Assembly: GCF_041346925.1 (NCBI RefSeq)
Contig: NZ_CP166840.1
Location: forward strand, 1,302,001-1,366,000
Reading direction: 5' to 3'
From: Agaribacterium sp. ZY112
GTDB lineage: Bacteria > Pseudomonadota > Gammaproteobacteria > Pseudomonadales > Cellvibrionaceae
DNA: 64,000 nt
Shown: piece after piece, positions 1 to 8,205 of the stretch
Layout of the letters: each line of letters begins with the position of its first letter
How positions within the stretch are numbered: position 1 is the first letter of the stretch
The notes under the pieces: model-generated
What the model was told of the DNA's origin: nothing
Seen by the model: only the letters and a program-made list of their open reading frames with translations
The model's database searches: none
Translations under genes and position numbers: made by a program

Positions 1-266
1 CGAATGAAAAATTAGGTTTTGGCGCGGATATGCGTGACTACACCATGCTCAAACCTATGTTTGAACACCTTGGTATCAGCAAGGTCAAGCTAATGACCAA
101 CAACCCCCGAAAAATAAAAGCCCTCGAAGATATTGGGGTGGAAATAGTTGAGCGCCGTCGCCATGAAACGGGGAGAAACCCACATAATGCCCAGTATCTT
201 GAAACCAAAAAAGGCAAGCTTGGGCACCTACTTATGGGTGATGATAAAGATGAGGTTAACGAGTAG
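1..266 (+). CDS. ribA: GTP cyclohydrolase II, C-terminal fragment (cut by window start)
   Basis: This is the 3' end of a gene that enters the window from the left; the reading frame is open from the first bases. The visible ~87 residues carry the family's C-terminal signature: LMTNNPRKIKALEDIG, then IVERR, then GRNPHNAQYLETKKGKLGHL. RibA converts GTP to 2,5-diamino-6-ribosylamino-4-pyrimidinone phosphate, the first step of riboflavin synthesis, in the cytosol. The zinc-binding cysteines lie upstream of the window and cannot be checked. It could equally be the RibA half of a RibBA fusion, because only the tail is visible. The gene converges on the minus-strand glutathione transferase, with a 19-base gap and no strong hairpin between them. 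Confidence 0.93.
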   Translation, partial: NEKLGFGADMRDYTMLKPMFEHLGISKVKLMTNNPRKIKALEDIGVEIVERRRHETGRNPHNAQYLETKKGKLGHLLMGDDKDEVNE

Positions 267-285
267 TTGTTTTTGAGCTAAAGGC

Positions 286-888
286 TTATCTTGCCATTTT
301 TATATAGCCTGCTTGGTTCTCAATACGTTTGAACCAGGCTTGTATGGCGGGGTATTTCTCTAGATCAAAACCGCCTTCATCAGCAACATGGCTATAAGCA
401 TATAAAGCGATATCGGCAATAGTGATGCTATTGCCTACTAAAAAGTTGTTTGTTTTTAGTTGTGCTTCCATTTGAGCTAGGGCTTTATGGCCACCATCGT
501 GCTTGCTTTTATATTCTTCTAAACGATTTTCTGGTAAGCCAAGATATAGGCTTATATAACGTGCGACGGCAATAAAAGGCTCGTGGCTATATTGCTCAAA
601 GAAAAGCCACTGTAATACGCGGGCTCGTTGAAGTTTGTCTTCAGGTATAAAATCAGTATCTTCAGCTAGATACGATAAAATAGCATTGGATTCGCTAAGG
701 TATTGGCCTTCGCTTATTTCTAATAAAGGGATCTTACCATTGCTGTTTTTCTTTAAAAAAACGGTACTGCGTGTCTCCCCTTTTAATATGTCTAGATGCA
801 GCCATTGATGTTCTATTTGTAGGAATTCAAGTAGTAGCTTAACTTTATAACAGTTACCACTAAGCATATCTCCGTACACTTTAAGCAT
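286..888 (-). CDS. Glutathione S-transferase family protein
   Basis: A 200-residue cytosolic protein with the two-domain GST layout. The thioredoxin-like N-terminal half has SGNCYKVKLLLEF at the active-site helix, GKIPLLE with the cis-proline, and YLSESNAIL, where the E-S pair contacts the gamma-glutamyl group of glutathione. The all-helical C-terminal half has the N-capping motif SITIADIALYAY. The likely role is glutathione conjugation or reduction of small molecules; the substrate cannot be read from sequence. The ATG start is supported by AGGAGA about seven bases upstream. It lies 41 bases after btuF on the same strand without an obvious terminator, so it may be the last gene of the B12 operon or have its own promoter. 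Confidence 0.9.
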   Translation of the reverse strand: MLKVYGDMLSGNCYKVKLLLEFLQIEHQWLHLDILKGETRSTVFLKKNSNGKIPLLEISEGQYLSESNAILSYLAEDTDFIPEDKLQRARVLQWLFFEQYSHEPFIAVARYISLYLGLPENRLEEYKSKHDGGHKALAQMEAQLKTNNFLVGNSITIADIALYAYSHVADEGGFDLEKYPAIQAWFKRIENQAGYIKMAR

Positions 889-929
889 GACAGCTCTCCT
901 TTAGGCTTATCAGTAATTACTCTTGTGTG

Positions 930-1808
930 TTAAAGCTGGTGCTTGTTTATCGCCCTCGCTTTATTTATAGCTTGGCACATTAGCTCCGCACCTTCAGCAA
1001 TGCGCATGCTGTGTCTATGCAGTAAATCTGGATTTATTGTGTAAAGTTGTTTGTTCTTAACCGCGTTAATGTTGTCGTAAGCCATCCATATAGAAAGAGG
1101 CTCTAAGCTATTGTTTTTACTTCCACTAAACATGACCTGGGGGTTTGCACTAATAACCGACTCAATGCTTACCACTGGTGCTACAGCTTTTTCATTGGCA
1201 AATATATTAATGCCTCCACACAGCTTGATAACTTGGTGGATAAGCGTGCTTTTATTCAAGCTTTGAATAGGTTTGTTCCAAACTTGATAAAAGCTAGTTA
1301 CTGCTTCTTTATCGCTATTCTCTTGTCTGAGTTGAGTTATTTTCTGTAAAAAGGCCTCGGCTTTTGTTTTTCCTGCGTCAGGCTTGTTAGCAAACTTTGC
1401 GAGTTGAGTGATAGTGTGAGCTATGTCATTAAAGTTATGAGCATCATCACTATAAACGGGAATACCTAGCTTTTTTAATTGCTCGATTTCGGCGTTTTTA
1501 TTGGCCCCGGCCCAGGCCAGAACTAAATCGGGTTTGAGTGCGATAATACTTTCAATGTTGATTACGCTACTGTTTCCAATGCGAGGAAGGGCTTTTGCCG
1601 GCTCTGGATAGTCTGAATAATCGACTGCGGCAACAAGTTTTTCGCCTAGGCCTGCTGTCCAAGCGAGCTCGACTAGGTGAGGAGCTAATGCAATCACTCG
1701 CTGAGCGGGTTGTTTAAGTACAATTTTATTGTCTAGGTCATCGTAAGCGCTAATTTCGGCCTGTGCTTGTGCTGCGAATACTAAAAAAAGGACTAGGTAT
1801 TTAAGCAT
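930..1808 (-). CDS. btuF: Vitamin B12 ABC transporter, periplasmic binding protein
   Basis: Periplasmic substrate-binding protein of the BtuF/FecB cluster that should deliver cobalamin to the BtuCD importer. I start it at the ATG at 1808. This gives a short signal peptide (MLKYLVLFLVFAAQAQA) and an eight-base overlap with the end of btuD; the frame stays open 26 codons further upstream but that would bury the signal peptide. Family features are PAQRVIALAPHLVELAWTAG near the mature N-terminus, IESIIALKPDLVLAW in the first lobe, the long connecting helix around NDIAHTITQLAKFA, and a second lobe starting near the GGINIFA segment. FecB-family proteins also bind siderophores or haem; the riboswitch, BtuB and CobO in the same operon argue for cobalamin. 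Confidence 0.9.
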   Translation of the reverse strand: MLKYLVLFLVFAAQAQAEISAYDDLDNKIVLKQPAQRVIALAPHLVELAWTAGLGEKLVAAVDYSDYPEPAKALPRIGNSSVINIESIIALKPDLVLAWAGANKNAEIEQLKKLGIPVYSDDAHNFNDIAHTITQLAKFANKPDAGKTKAEAFLQKITQLRQENSDKEAVTSFYQVWNKPIQSLNKSTLIHQVIKLCGGINIFANEKAVAPVVSIESVISANPQVMFSGSKNNSLEPLSIWMAYDNINAVKNKQLYTINPDLLHRHSMRIAEGAELMCQAINKARAINKHQL

Positions 1809-2631
1809 AAAAAGAAAGCCCTTTTTTATTTGTGCCAGGGTGTTTGCTCTCAATAACTTTACAGTCAAATACATCACTAAACACATCGGCGATTAAACAG
1901 GTTTCGGTGTGTCCACTTAATACAAGCTCACCATTTTTGAGTAGGCTAATGTTGTCGGAAAATTGGCTGGCTAAGTTAAAATCATGCATAACACAAATAA
2001 TACAAACACCGTGTTTAGCGAGATCTTGCAACAATCTCATTAAGGCATATTGGTGTTTGATATCGAGCGCGCTACTGGGTTCATCTAATAGCAGCACTTT
2101 AGCTTGGCTTGTGGGTTTAGGCGATGCTGTTGTTATGTTTGTTGGTTGAGGCCATATTTGGCACAGAGTTCGTGCGAGTTGGCAGCGCTGTTGTTCACCG
2201 CCACTGAGCTGGGTGTAGGCTTTGTGGCTAAGCTTATTTAAGTCTAGTGCTTGTATGCATGTCTTTATTATTTCTTGGTCGCATTGATAGCCGCTGCTAT
2301 GAGGGATACGCCCAAGCTCAACCACTTCACGGACACTAAAGGCAAAGTTTAGGTTTGATTTTTGTGGCAGAACGGCAAAGTTTTGCGCAAGATCTGCTTG
2401 TTTCCAAGCTTTTATATCTTTATTTAAAAATTGAATACTGCCTGTGTCTAGAGGGATATCACCTGCCAGTGCTTTTATTAAGCTGCTTTTCCCAGCTCCG
2501 TTAGGACCGAGAATAGAGTGAATGCCCGCTGTGAAATCGATACTGATATTCTTCAGTACGGCTTGTTGGCCTTGTCGGGCAGATACATTAAGGCATCTGA
2601 GTATATGGTCTTTCTGGGTGATATTTGTCAT
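1801..2631 (-). CDS. btuD: Vitamin B12 ABC transporter, ATP-binding protein
   Basis: ATPase subunit of a FecCD-type importer, 276 residues. The Walker A motif is GPNGAGKSS, the signature is LSGGEQQRCQLAR, Walker B is VLLLDEPSSALD, and the H-loop histidine lies in CVMHDFNLASQ. The sequence resembles the HmuV/BtuD group, so alone it could serve haem or a siderophore; the operon context assigns it to cobalamin. It sits two bases after btuC and its end overlaps the btuF start, so the three transporter genes are probably translationally coupled. A Gln/Thr/Pro-rich insertion (about residues 165-177) between signature and Walker B is somewhat longer than usual. Confidence 0.9.
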   Translation of the reverse strand: MTNITQKDHILRCLNVSARQGQQAVLKNISIDFTAGIHSILGPNGAGKSSLIKALAGDIPLDTGSIQFLNKDIKAWKQADLAQNFAVLPQKSNLNFAFSVREVVELGRIPHSSGYQCDQEIIKTCIQALDLNKLSHKAYTQLSGGEQQRCQLARTLCQIWPQPTNITTASPKPTSQAKVLLLDEPSSALDIKHQYALMRLLQDLAKHGVCIICVMHDFNLASQFSDNISLLKNGELVLSGHTETCLIADVFSDVFDCKVIESKHPGTNKKGLSFYA

Positions 2632-2633
2632 AG

Positions 2634-3629
2634 TTAATAGCCATAACTTGGCTGGCGTCGCAGCAGCAATAAAAAGAACGGCGCACCAATAAAAGCAATT
2701 AATAAACCTACTGGTAGTTCGCTTGGCTGCATTGCCAATCTGGCTAAAGTGTCAGCTGTTAGCATAAGTAGTGCGCCTATAATTGCGCTGACGGGCAGCA
2801 ATAACCTGTGTCCCGGGCCAACTAGTAGGCGGCATAAGTGAGGCACAATTAAACCAATAAAAATAATGCTTCCGCACAGAGCTAGGCTGGTGCCGCAGGC
2901 AATGGCTACGATGATGATAAGTAGGTTCTTTTTGCGTTCTACATTAAACCCTAAGTGGCGGGCTTCACTTTCGCCAAGTAAAAAAGCGTTAAGTACATTC
3001 GCTTGAGTGAAAATGATCACGCTACTAAATATCGCAACTGCTATGGCTATATTTGCACTTAGCCAATTTGCACCACTGAGTTTGCCCATATGCCATAGGC
3101 TCATTTGTCTTAATACTTGATCGCTGGAAAAAAATTGCAGTAGTTGGTTGAGGCCTGCAGCTAAAGCCGAGAGTGCCATTCCTGCTAGCAGCATGGTCGT
3201 CACGTTGATGTAATTATCGTGTTTTGCAATTCTGTAAATGGCAAAGATAGCAATGCTTGCCCCAAGGCAGGCGCCTATTGCAGTACTACCTATGAGGCCT
3301 AACGTACTTAAGCTTGCCGAGAAAAAAATACTGAGGCTGGCACCTAAAGATGCACCGGCATTCACACCAATTAAAGATGGGTCGGCTAAGGCGTTACGAA
3401 ATAAGCCCTGCATTGCGCAGCCGCTCATAGCCAGCATGCAGCCTACGGCAATCGCTAATAAGGATCTGGGTAGGCGAAGCTGCCAGAAAATGGTTTCTGC
3501 AAGTGCATCGCCGCGTAAAAGAGCAGGCCAAGAGAGTTGGCTTGCGCCAAGACTTAGAGAAGCAAAAAACGCCAGTAAAATTAATACAATAAGGATGGAG
3601 ATTAATCGAGTTGGCGAAGGGCGGGGCAT
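2634..3629 (-). CDS. btuC: Vitamin B12 ABC transporter, permease protein
   Basis: FecCD-family inner-membrane permease of 331 residues with about ten predicted hydrophobic segments. Family markers are WQLRLPRSLLAIAVGCMLA near the N-terminus, GNALADPSLIG-type sequence (RNALADPSLIGVNAGASLG), and the coupling region GLIVPHLCRLLVGPGHR before the last helices. It should form the translocation channel for cobalamin with BtuD, fed by BtuF. The ATG shares one base with the stop codon of cobO (TAATG arrangement), a sign of translational coupling. Confidence 0.92.
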   Translation of the reverse strand: MPRPSPTRLISILIVLILLAFFASLSLGASQLSWPALLRGDALAETIFWQLRLPRSLLAIAVGCMLAMSGCAMQGLFRNALADPSLIGVNAGASLGASLSIFFSASLSTLGLIGSTAIGACLGASIAIFAIYRIAKHDNYINVTTMLLAGMALSALAAGLNQLLQFFSSDQVLRQMSLWHMGKLSGANWLSANIAIAVAIFSSVIIFTQANVLNAFLLGESEARHLGFNVERKKNLLIIIVAIACGTSLALCGSIIFIGLIVPHLCRLLVGPGHRLLLPVSAIIGALLMLTADTLARLAMQPSELPVGLLIAFIGAPFFLLLLRRQPSYGY

Positions 3630-4237
3630 TAAAAATCGACCCCTTTACGTGCTTTAATGCCGTCTTTAAAGGCGTGTTTGATTTCTTTAACCTCTGACAC
3701 AGTATCCATAATGTCTTTTAAGTCTTTGCCACCGCCTCGCCCAGTTACAACCACGCTTTGCTCGATAGGCCTATTTTTAATCGCATCTAAGATCTTTGTT
3801 TGCTCTAAATATTTATAGGCGAGCATATAAGTCAGCTCGTCTAAAACAACCAAATTATAACGGGGGTCAGATAAAGCTGTCTGAGCTTGCTGCCAAGTTC
3901 GTTCAGCCGCTTCAATATCAGCACTTCGATCTTGGGTATTCCATGTAAAACCTGTGCCCATTTGATAGAAATATACGTCTGGGCACATAGCGCGAAGATA
4001 GAGCTCTTCACCACTGAGTTGCTGGCCTTTGATAAACTGGATAACGGCCACCTTGTGACCGTAACCCAAAGCGCGCATGACCATGCCAAAAGCGGAGGAA
4101 CTTTTGCCTTTGCCATTTCCCGTTAAGAGTATGGCAACACCACGCTCTGTCGAGGCTTCAGCAATATGGCTATCGACTTTAGCTTTTTGTTTTTGCATCG
4201 CTGAGCGATGCTTGTCATTGCGCTTTTTATCTTCCAT
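3629..4237 (-). CDS. cobO: Cob(I)yrinic acid a,c-diamide adenosyltransferase
   Basis: BtuR/CobO/CobA-type corrinoid adenosyltransferase, 202 residues, cytosolic. It attaches the 5'-deoxyadenosyl group from ATP to the reduced corrinoid, turning imported cobalamin into coenzyme B12. The P-loop GNGKGKSSSAFG and following RALGYGHKVAVIQFIKG are diagnostic; YNLVVLDELTYML forms the Walker-B-like region, and VVTGRGGGKDL the C-terminal motif. The charged N-terminal extension (KKRNDKHRSAMQKQKAKVD) is normal for the family. Its place between the receptor and the permease means uptake and activation are made together, presumably under the riboswitch. Confidence 0.94.
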   Translation of the reverse strand: MEDKKRNDKHRSAMQKQKAKVDSHIAEASTERGVAILLTGNGKGKSSSAFGMVMRALGYGHKVAVIQFIKGQQLSGEELYLRAMCPDVYFYQMGTGFTWNTQDRSADIEAAERTWQQAQTALSDPRYNLVVLDELTYMLAYKYLEQTKILDAIKNRPIEQSVVVTGRGGGKDLKDIMDTVSEVKEIKHAFKDGIKARKGVDF

Positions 4238-4257
4238 TGCTATCTACTTAAAGTTTG

Positions 4258-6105
4258 TTAGAAGCTTACATTAACACTTGCTTTAACGGTGCGCCCCGAG
4301 GTGTTGTAACCTGGGGTGATAACATAGTCTTCATCCGCTAAATTCTGTACTTTTGCACTAAGTGTTACATTTGAATTGAGCGCATAATTACCATAGATGT
4401 CAAACAGGCTGTAGTCTGGCAGGAAGTCTCCAAGGGCTTCGCGTTTACCGTAGTAGCTTGCAATTAAACCGTAATCAATATTGCCAATGTCATGGCCAAA
4501 AATCAGATTCAGTTTTTCCTTGCTGCGCTTTTGTACAATCATGCCTAACTCTTTGTACTCTGGATCGACATAAGTTGCATTACCTGCAAGGGTAAAGGCT
4601 CCTAACTTAGCTTGTGCGCTTAGGTCTATACCTTGAATGTCTACTGTGACGTTATAGGGTTTCCAGTTACCGCTCTCATCTGGAATCCATTCAATTAAGT
4701 TGGTGATTTCATTTTTATAGGCCGCTACTTGCCAGTTCCAGTTTTGATAACGTGCTTTTAGGCCAATCTCTTGATTAAGTGACTCTTGAGGTAATATCTC
4801 AGAGTCACCTGAGCCTGGGTAGTAGAGTGCATTAAAGCTAGGAGCTTGAAAGCCTTCGGCAACACTTATATAAGCGCGATAGGTATCAGAAAAACTATAA
4901 CCCGCTGCGGCAGAACCACTGGTTTGAGTACCGTAGCTGCTATTGTCATCTTGGCGCACGCCAAGGTCGATATCTACTTTATTCAGGTTTAATTGCAATT
5001 GTGCAAACAGCGCTGTGTTGTCGCGCTCCGTCTTGGTGTAGGTAGCAGGCTCGCCTGTAAAGAAATCATTGTAACCAAAGTCGGCATCTACTTTTTCTTG
5101 GTGGTAGTCCAGACCGATGTTTAATAAAGTGCTTTCATTAAACTGAAAATTGTTGAGCCAATAAGCAGATTGACGCACAGTCTCAAAGTAGGAGGTTGCG
5201 ACATTCTCATCGGTGTTACGTTCTTTGCTGTGATCTTTAGATTCTGCCAAGTTTAAACGAGTGCTATAAAGAGAGTCGCTGGTATAACCACCACTCACTT
5301 GAGTTACTCTCAGATCTTGTTTGCGAGAGGGGTTAACTACGTAAAGACTATCGTAGTCATTTTCAGCTTTGCTTTGTAGGTGGGTTAAGCCAATATCAAA
5401 ACCACCTTCGAGCTCTTGTTTAATGCTCAGATTAAGTGACTTATTGGTAAAACCATCGTTATCGTCATTACCGTTGTCGTTATTTTCTTGGCTGTCAAAA
5501 CCATCACTGTCAACGGCGGCAACACCAATAGAATAGGTGGTTGCATCTATGGTGCCGCGACTACCTGCGGCAGCGCGCAAGGTATTATAAGAACCTGCTT
5601 CGGCTAGGCCCCAGTTTTCAGGCTGCTTGCCTTCTTCAAAGGTAAAAAACTGTAAAACGCCACCGATTGCTTCGCTACCGTAAAGTGCAGAGCGTGAGCC
5701 GCGCACGTATTCAGTTCGAGCCATAAGAGCAGGGTCAAGTAGTTGGATAGAGCTAAAACCGTTTGTTGCTGATGAAAAACGTTGGCCGTTAATCAGCATA
5801 AGGGTTTGTTGGCTGCTAGTACCACGAGAGAATACGGATACTGGTGTGCCTGGTCCGCCGCTCTGAGTAACATCAATGCCACTTAATAAGTTTAGAGCAT
5901 CGGCAAAATTGCTTATTTGCAGTTTTTGTAGCTCTTGCGTGTTGATGACATCCACTGAAGCTAGTGTCTCAAAGCTAGATTGTTTGGTTAAGTTCGCGGT
6001 GACTACCGTTTCTTCCGTAATAGTGGCTGGCTCGTCCTGAGCGAAAGTGTTTAAAGCCGCGGCGCTGATTGCGAGGCCAAGTAAAGTGCGAGAAGGAAAG
6101 CTCAT
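4258..6105 (-). CDS. btuB: TonB-dependent vitamin B12 outer-membrane receptor
   Basis: A 615-residue outer-membrane receptor. The signal peptide ends at about AALNTFAQ, followed by the TonB box ETVVTANL near residue 32, then the plug domain (VINTQELQKLQISNFADAL, LINGQRFSSA, VEYVRG-like EYVRGSRSALYGSEAIGG) and a 22-strand-type barrel ending in VNVSF with the terminal phenylalanine used for BAM recognition. It transports cobalamin across the outer membrane using TonB energy. The plug's SRSALYGSEAIGGVL is shared by BtuB and related receptors; the cobalamin riboswitch upstream and the Btu genes downstream decide the assignment. Confidence 0.93.
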   Translation of the reverse strand: MSFPSRTLLGLAISAAALNTFAQDEPATITEETVVTANLTKQSSFETLASVDVINTQELQKLQISNFADALNLLSGIDVTQSGGPGTPVSVFSRGTSSQQTLMLINGQRFSSATNGFSSIQLLDPALMARTEYVRGSRSALYGSEAIGGVLQFFTFEEGKQPENWGLAEAGSYNTLRAAAGSRGTIDATTYSIGVAAVDSDGFDSQENNDNGNDDNDGFTNKSLNLSIKQELEGGFDIGLTHLQSKAENDYDSLYVVNPSRKQDLRVTQVSGGYTSDSLYSTRLNLAESKDHSKERNTDENVATSYFETVRQSAYWLNNFQFNESTLLNIGLDYHQEKVDADFGYNDFFTGEPATYTKTERDNTALFAQLQLNLNKVDIDLGVRQDDNSSYGTQTSGSAAAGYSFSDTYRAYISVAEGFQAPSFNALYYPGSGDSEILPQESLNQEIGLKARYQNWNWQVAAYKNEITNLIEWIPDESGNWKPYNVTVDIQGIDLSAQAKLGAFTLAGNATYVDPEYKELGMIVQKRSKEKLNLIFGHDIGNIDYGLIASYYGKREALGDFLPDYSLFDIYGNYALNSNVTLSAKVQNLADEDYVITPGYNTSGRTVKASVNVSF

Positions 6106-6260
6106 ATTAGGTATCCAATGAGGGATTCAAAATATGATGTAAGGTAGGGATACGAAGGCGGCAGTATCTGCCCAATACAAGGGAGGCTGCAGTCTACGGA
6201 TGTCGCCCACCGCAACATCGAGAATAAGTCAGATTACACAGGTAATCATGCTGTATTTAA

Positions 6261-6430
6261 GGCCGGTATCCGGGCTTGAGCTTTGAAGCAATGCTTCTTT
6301 TTATCGCCTTCCCGTGATTTGCACAGTGGCTAATGATAAAAATGTAAGGCTCTTACCGTTGCGGGGGCAGCGTAGGAATCTCACCTACTTCCCGTTTAAC
6401 TACACAGCTTAGCTGGCAGCACCTTGAAAC
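6261..6430 (-). promoter_or_regulatory. Cobalamin (adenosylcobalamin) riboswitch upstream of btuB
   Basis: On the minus strand the leader starts with the AAGGTGC-type P2 segment (near 6425), then GGGAAGTAGGTGAGA and CGCTGCCCCCGCAACGGTAA. It contains the invariant B12 box GCCACTG at 6330-6324, and closes with GGGAAGGCG and CCCGGATACCGGCC at 6274-6261, which pairs within the 3' part. These are the conserved elements of the cobalamin riboswitch class. The aptamer ends about 155 bases before the btuB ATG, leaving room for an expression platform. When coenzyme B12 is abundant it should lower expression of btuB and the genes behind it. Confidence 0.95.
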
Positions 6431-6548
6431 ACGGCGCGATTATAGAGAAGCCTATCGTGAATGCAATCACGGTTGTCGGCCCTTGCTTACATAAGCACCT
6501 AAAGGGATGTAGACTGAATTATTATTTGCACTTGTTATTGCTTAGATC

Positions 6549-7070
6549 ATGAATGTGCGTGGTTTTACTTTAATCGAACTGTTAGCCGTGATGCTTGTTG
6601 TTGCTGTACTGACTGCAGTGGCATTGCCGCGCATGGTGAATGTAGGCCAAAGTGCTCAGGTTGCTAGTTTGCAGGGCATGCATGCGGCTTTAAATAGTGC
6701 CACTACCATGGTTTCATCTTTTGCTGCTTTAGAGGGTTTGACAAACCAAAACGCTATTCTGCCAGATGGAACAAGAATCAGATTAAATAATGGTTATCCA
6801 AATGCTCGTTGGGGGGCTTCGGTTCGCCGTTTAGTGAGTTTGGATAATGTGCCTCAGAGTGGGGCTAGAGCTGAGTGCGAAAGAGACTGGTGCGGACGCG
6901 GTAATCGCAATTCTATTCCCGGCTTGGATCCCGCTTTAATTGGCAGTAGTGGGCATGCCGCTCTGATCTATTCTAGAGGTTATACGTTTAGAGATCAGTG
7001 CGGTGTTTATTATATTAACCCTAGAGATGGCTCTGCACCGCTAACGGGGCTACTTACAGATGGTTGTTAG
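6549..7070 (+). CDS. Type IV prepilin-like protein, copy 1 of 3
   Basis: A 173-residue secreted subunit with a class III prepilin leader: MNVRG, then FTLIELLAVMLVVAV, with Gly -1, Phe +1 and Glu +5 for the prepilin peptidase and methylase. The ALPRMVNVGQSAQVASLQGM stretch after the hydrophobic helix resembles MSHA-type pilins. The C-terminal half has a Cys pattern shared with the next two genes: CERDWCGRGNRNSIPG, then QCGVYYIN and a terminal DGC. The cysteines probably form disulfides in the periplasm. First of three tandem paralogues, divergent from btuB. No pilus assembly genes are nearby, so it must use machinery encoded elsewhere. No clear Shine-Dalgarno is visible. Confidence 0.88.
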   Translation: MNVRGFTLIELLAVMLVVAVLTAVALPRMVNVGQSAQVASLQGMHAALNSATTMVSSFAALEGLTNQNAILPDGTRIRLNNGYPNARWGASVRRLVSLDNVPQSGARAECERDWCGRGNRNSIPGLDPALIGSSGHAALIYSRGYTFRDQCGVYYINPRDGSAPLTGLLTDGC

Positions 7071-7105
7071 GCCTCTTTATATCCTATATGGATTATCCTC
7101 AGCAC

Positions 7106-7624
7106 ATGGATAAGCGTGGTTTCACTTTGGTCGAGTTGTTGGCGCTGATGTTGATCGTTGCTACGTTGGCGGCTATAGCTCTGCCGCGTTTTGCCGATCT
7201 AAGTAGTGTCGCGCAAATCAGCAGCTTGCAGAATATGGAGGCTGCTATGAATACCGGCACCATGCTTGTATCCTCAAAAGCGACACTGGAAGGCCGTGTT
7301 CTTGGTTTTGATCAAGTGACGCTTGATGACGGAAATGTCATTCATTTATATGGAGGTTATCCGCGTGGTCATTGGAATTTAGCTGTAAAATATTTAATTA
7401 ATTTAGATGATGTACCTTATTCTAGGAATCGTAATCAGCCATGTGAAAGGCAGTGGTGTGGTTTGGGAAATCAACGCTTTATCCCAGGGGTTGGTAGCTT
7501 TAGTGGCAGAGGTGCTAAGGTTTGGCCCAAAGGTTATCGCTGGAATGAGCAGTGTGGTGTGTACTTTATTAATCATGAAAACGGCAGCCCTCCCGACATC
7601 GGTGTCAGCTTTCGTGATTGCTAA
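7106..7624 (+). CDS. Type IV prepilin-like protein, copy 2 of 3
   Basis: Paralogue of the preceding gene, about 172 residues. I chose the ATG at 7106 because it gives a five-residue leader (MDKRG) like those of the other two copies. An in-frame ATG at 7088 would give an 11-residue leader and is also possible. The mature protein starts FTLVELLALMLIVATLAAIALPRFADL. The shared C-terminal pattern is CERQWCGLGNQRFIPG, a GAKVWPKGYRW segment, QCGVYFIN, and a final RDC. Probably a minor pilin or pseudopilin of a type IV pilus or type II secretion-like filament. Confidence 0.87.
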   Translation: MDKRGFTLVELLALMLIVATLAAIALPRFADLSSVAQISSLQNMEAAMNTGTMLVSSKATLEGRVLGFDQVTLDDGNVIHLYGGYPRGHWNLAVKYLINLDDVPYSRNRNQPCERQWCGLGNQRFIPGVGSFSGRGAKVWPKGYRWNEQCGVYFINHENGSPPDIGVSFRDC

Positions 7625-7679
7625 TGTACTGTTTAATAAGCATTTATGATTTCATTTTAATATGCTCTGTTCGCTCCTT

Positions 7680-8189
7680 ATGTATAAACGCGGCTTTACC
7701 TTAATAGAAGTGCTTGCGTTGATCTTGCTTGTTGGCGCTCTCGCTTTTGTGGCTTTACCTAATTTTGTTAATTTAAAACGCCCCGCCCAACTCAGTAGTT
7801 TGCAAAACATGGAAGCGACCCTGCGCAGTGCCAGTGTACTTGTCTCCTCAAAAGCTTTGCTTGAGGGCAAAGACACTGAAATCACCTTGGATGATGGTAC
7901 GAGCATTGAGCTTTATGCGGGTTACCCTACAGCAGATTGGCTGAATTCAGTGCGATACTTAATTAGTTTGGATTCGGAGTTTTATACTCGCCTTAATGCA
8001 CCTGCTTGCGAAAAAATGTGGTGCGGGGTTGGTAATCGACCATCGATTCCGGGTATTGGTGCCGTTAGCGGTGCAGGGGCTAAGATTTGGCCTAAAGGTT
8101 ATACTTGGGGGCAGCAGTGTGGGGTTTATTTTATAAATCGTGAAAATGGTGAGCCCCCAGAAATAGGTCTTACTAGTCGCGATTGCTAG
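7680..8189 (+). CDS. Type IV prepilin-like protein, copy 3 of 3
   Basis: Third paralogue, about 169 residues from the ATG at 7680 (leader MYKRG, then FTLIEVLALILLVGALAFVA). It keeps the ALPNFVNLKRPAQLSSLQNM region and the cysteine pattern CEKMWCGVGNRPSIPG, GAKIWPKGYTW, QCGVYFIN and a terminal RDC. It is closer to copy 2 than to copy 1 (shared WPKGY segment and EN(G)xPP ending), which suggests two rounds of tandem duplication. The function is inferred only from the leader and fold class. Confidence 0.87.
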   Translation: MYKRGFTLIEVLALILLVGALAFVALPNFVNLKRPAQLSSLQNMEATLRSASVLVSSKALLEGKDTEITLDDGTSIELYAGYPTADWLNSVRYLISLDSEFYTRLNAPACEKMWCGVGNRPSIPGIGAVSGAGAKIWPKGYTWGQQCGVYFINRENGEPPEIGLTSRDC

Positions 8190-8205
8190 GTCGCTTTGAT
8201 GCGTT

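Noticed and set aside
930..4237. Haem or siderophore importer as an alternative reading of the BtuFCD genes
   Set aside because: The individual proteins could fit, but the cobalamin riboswitch, BtuB and CobO in the same operon make B12 the best reading.
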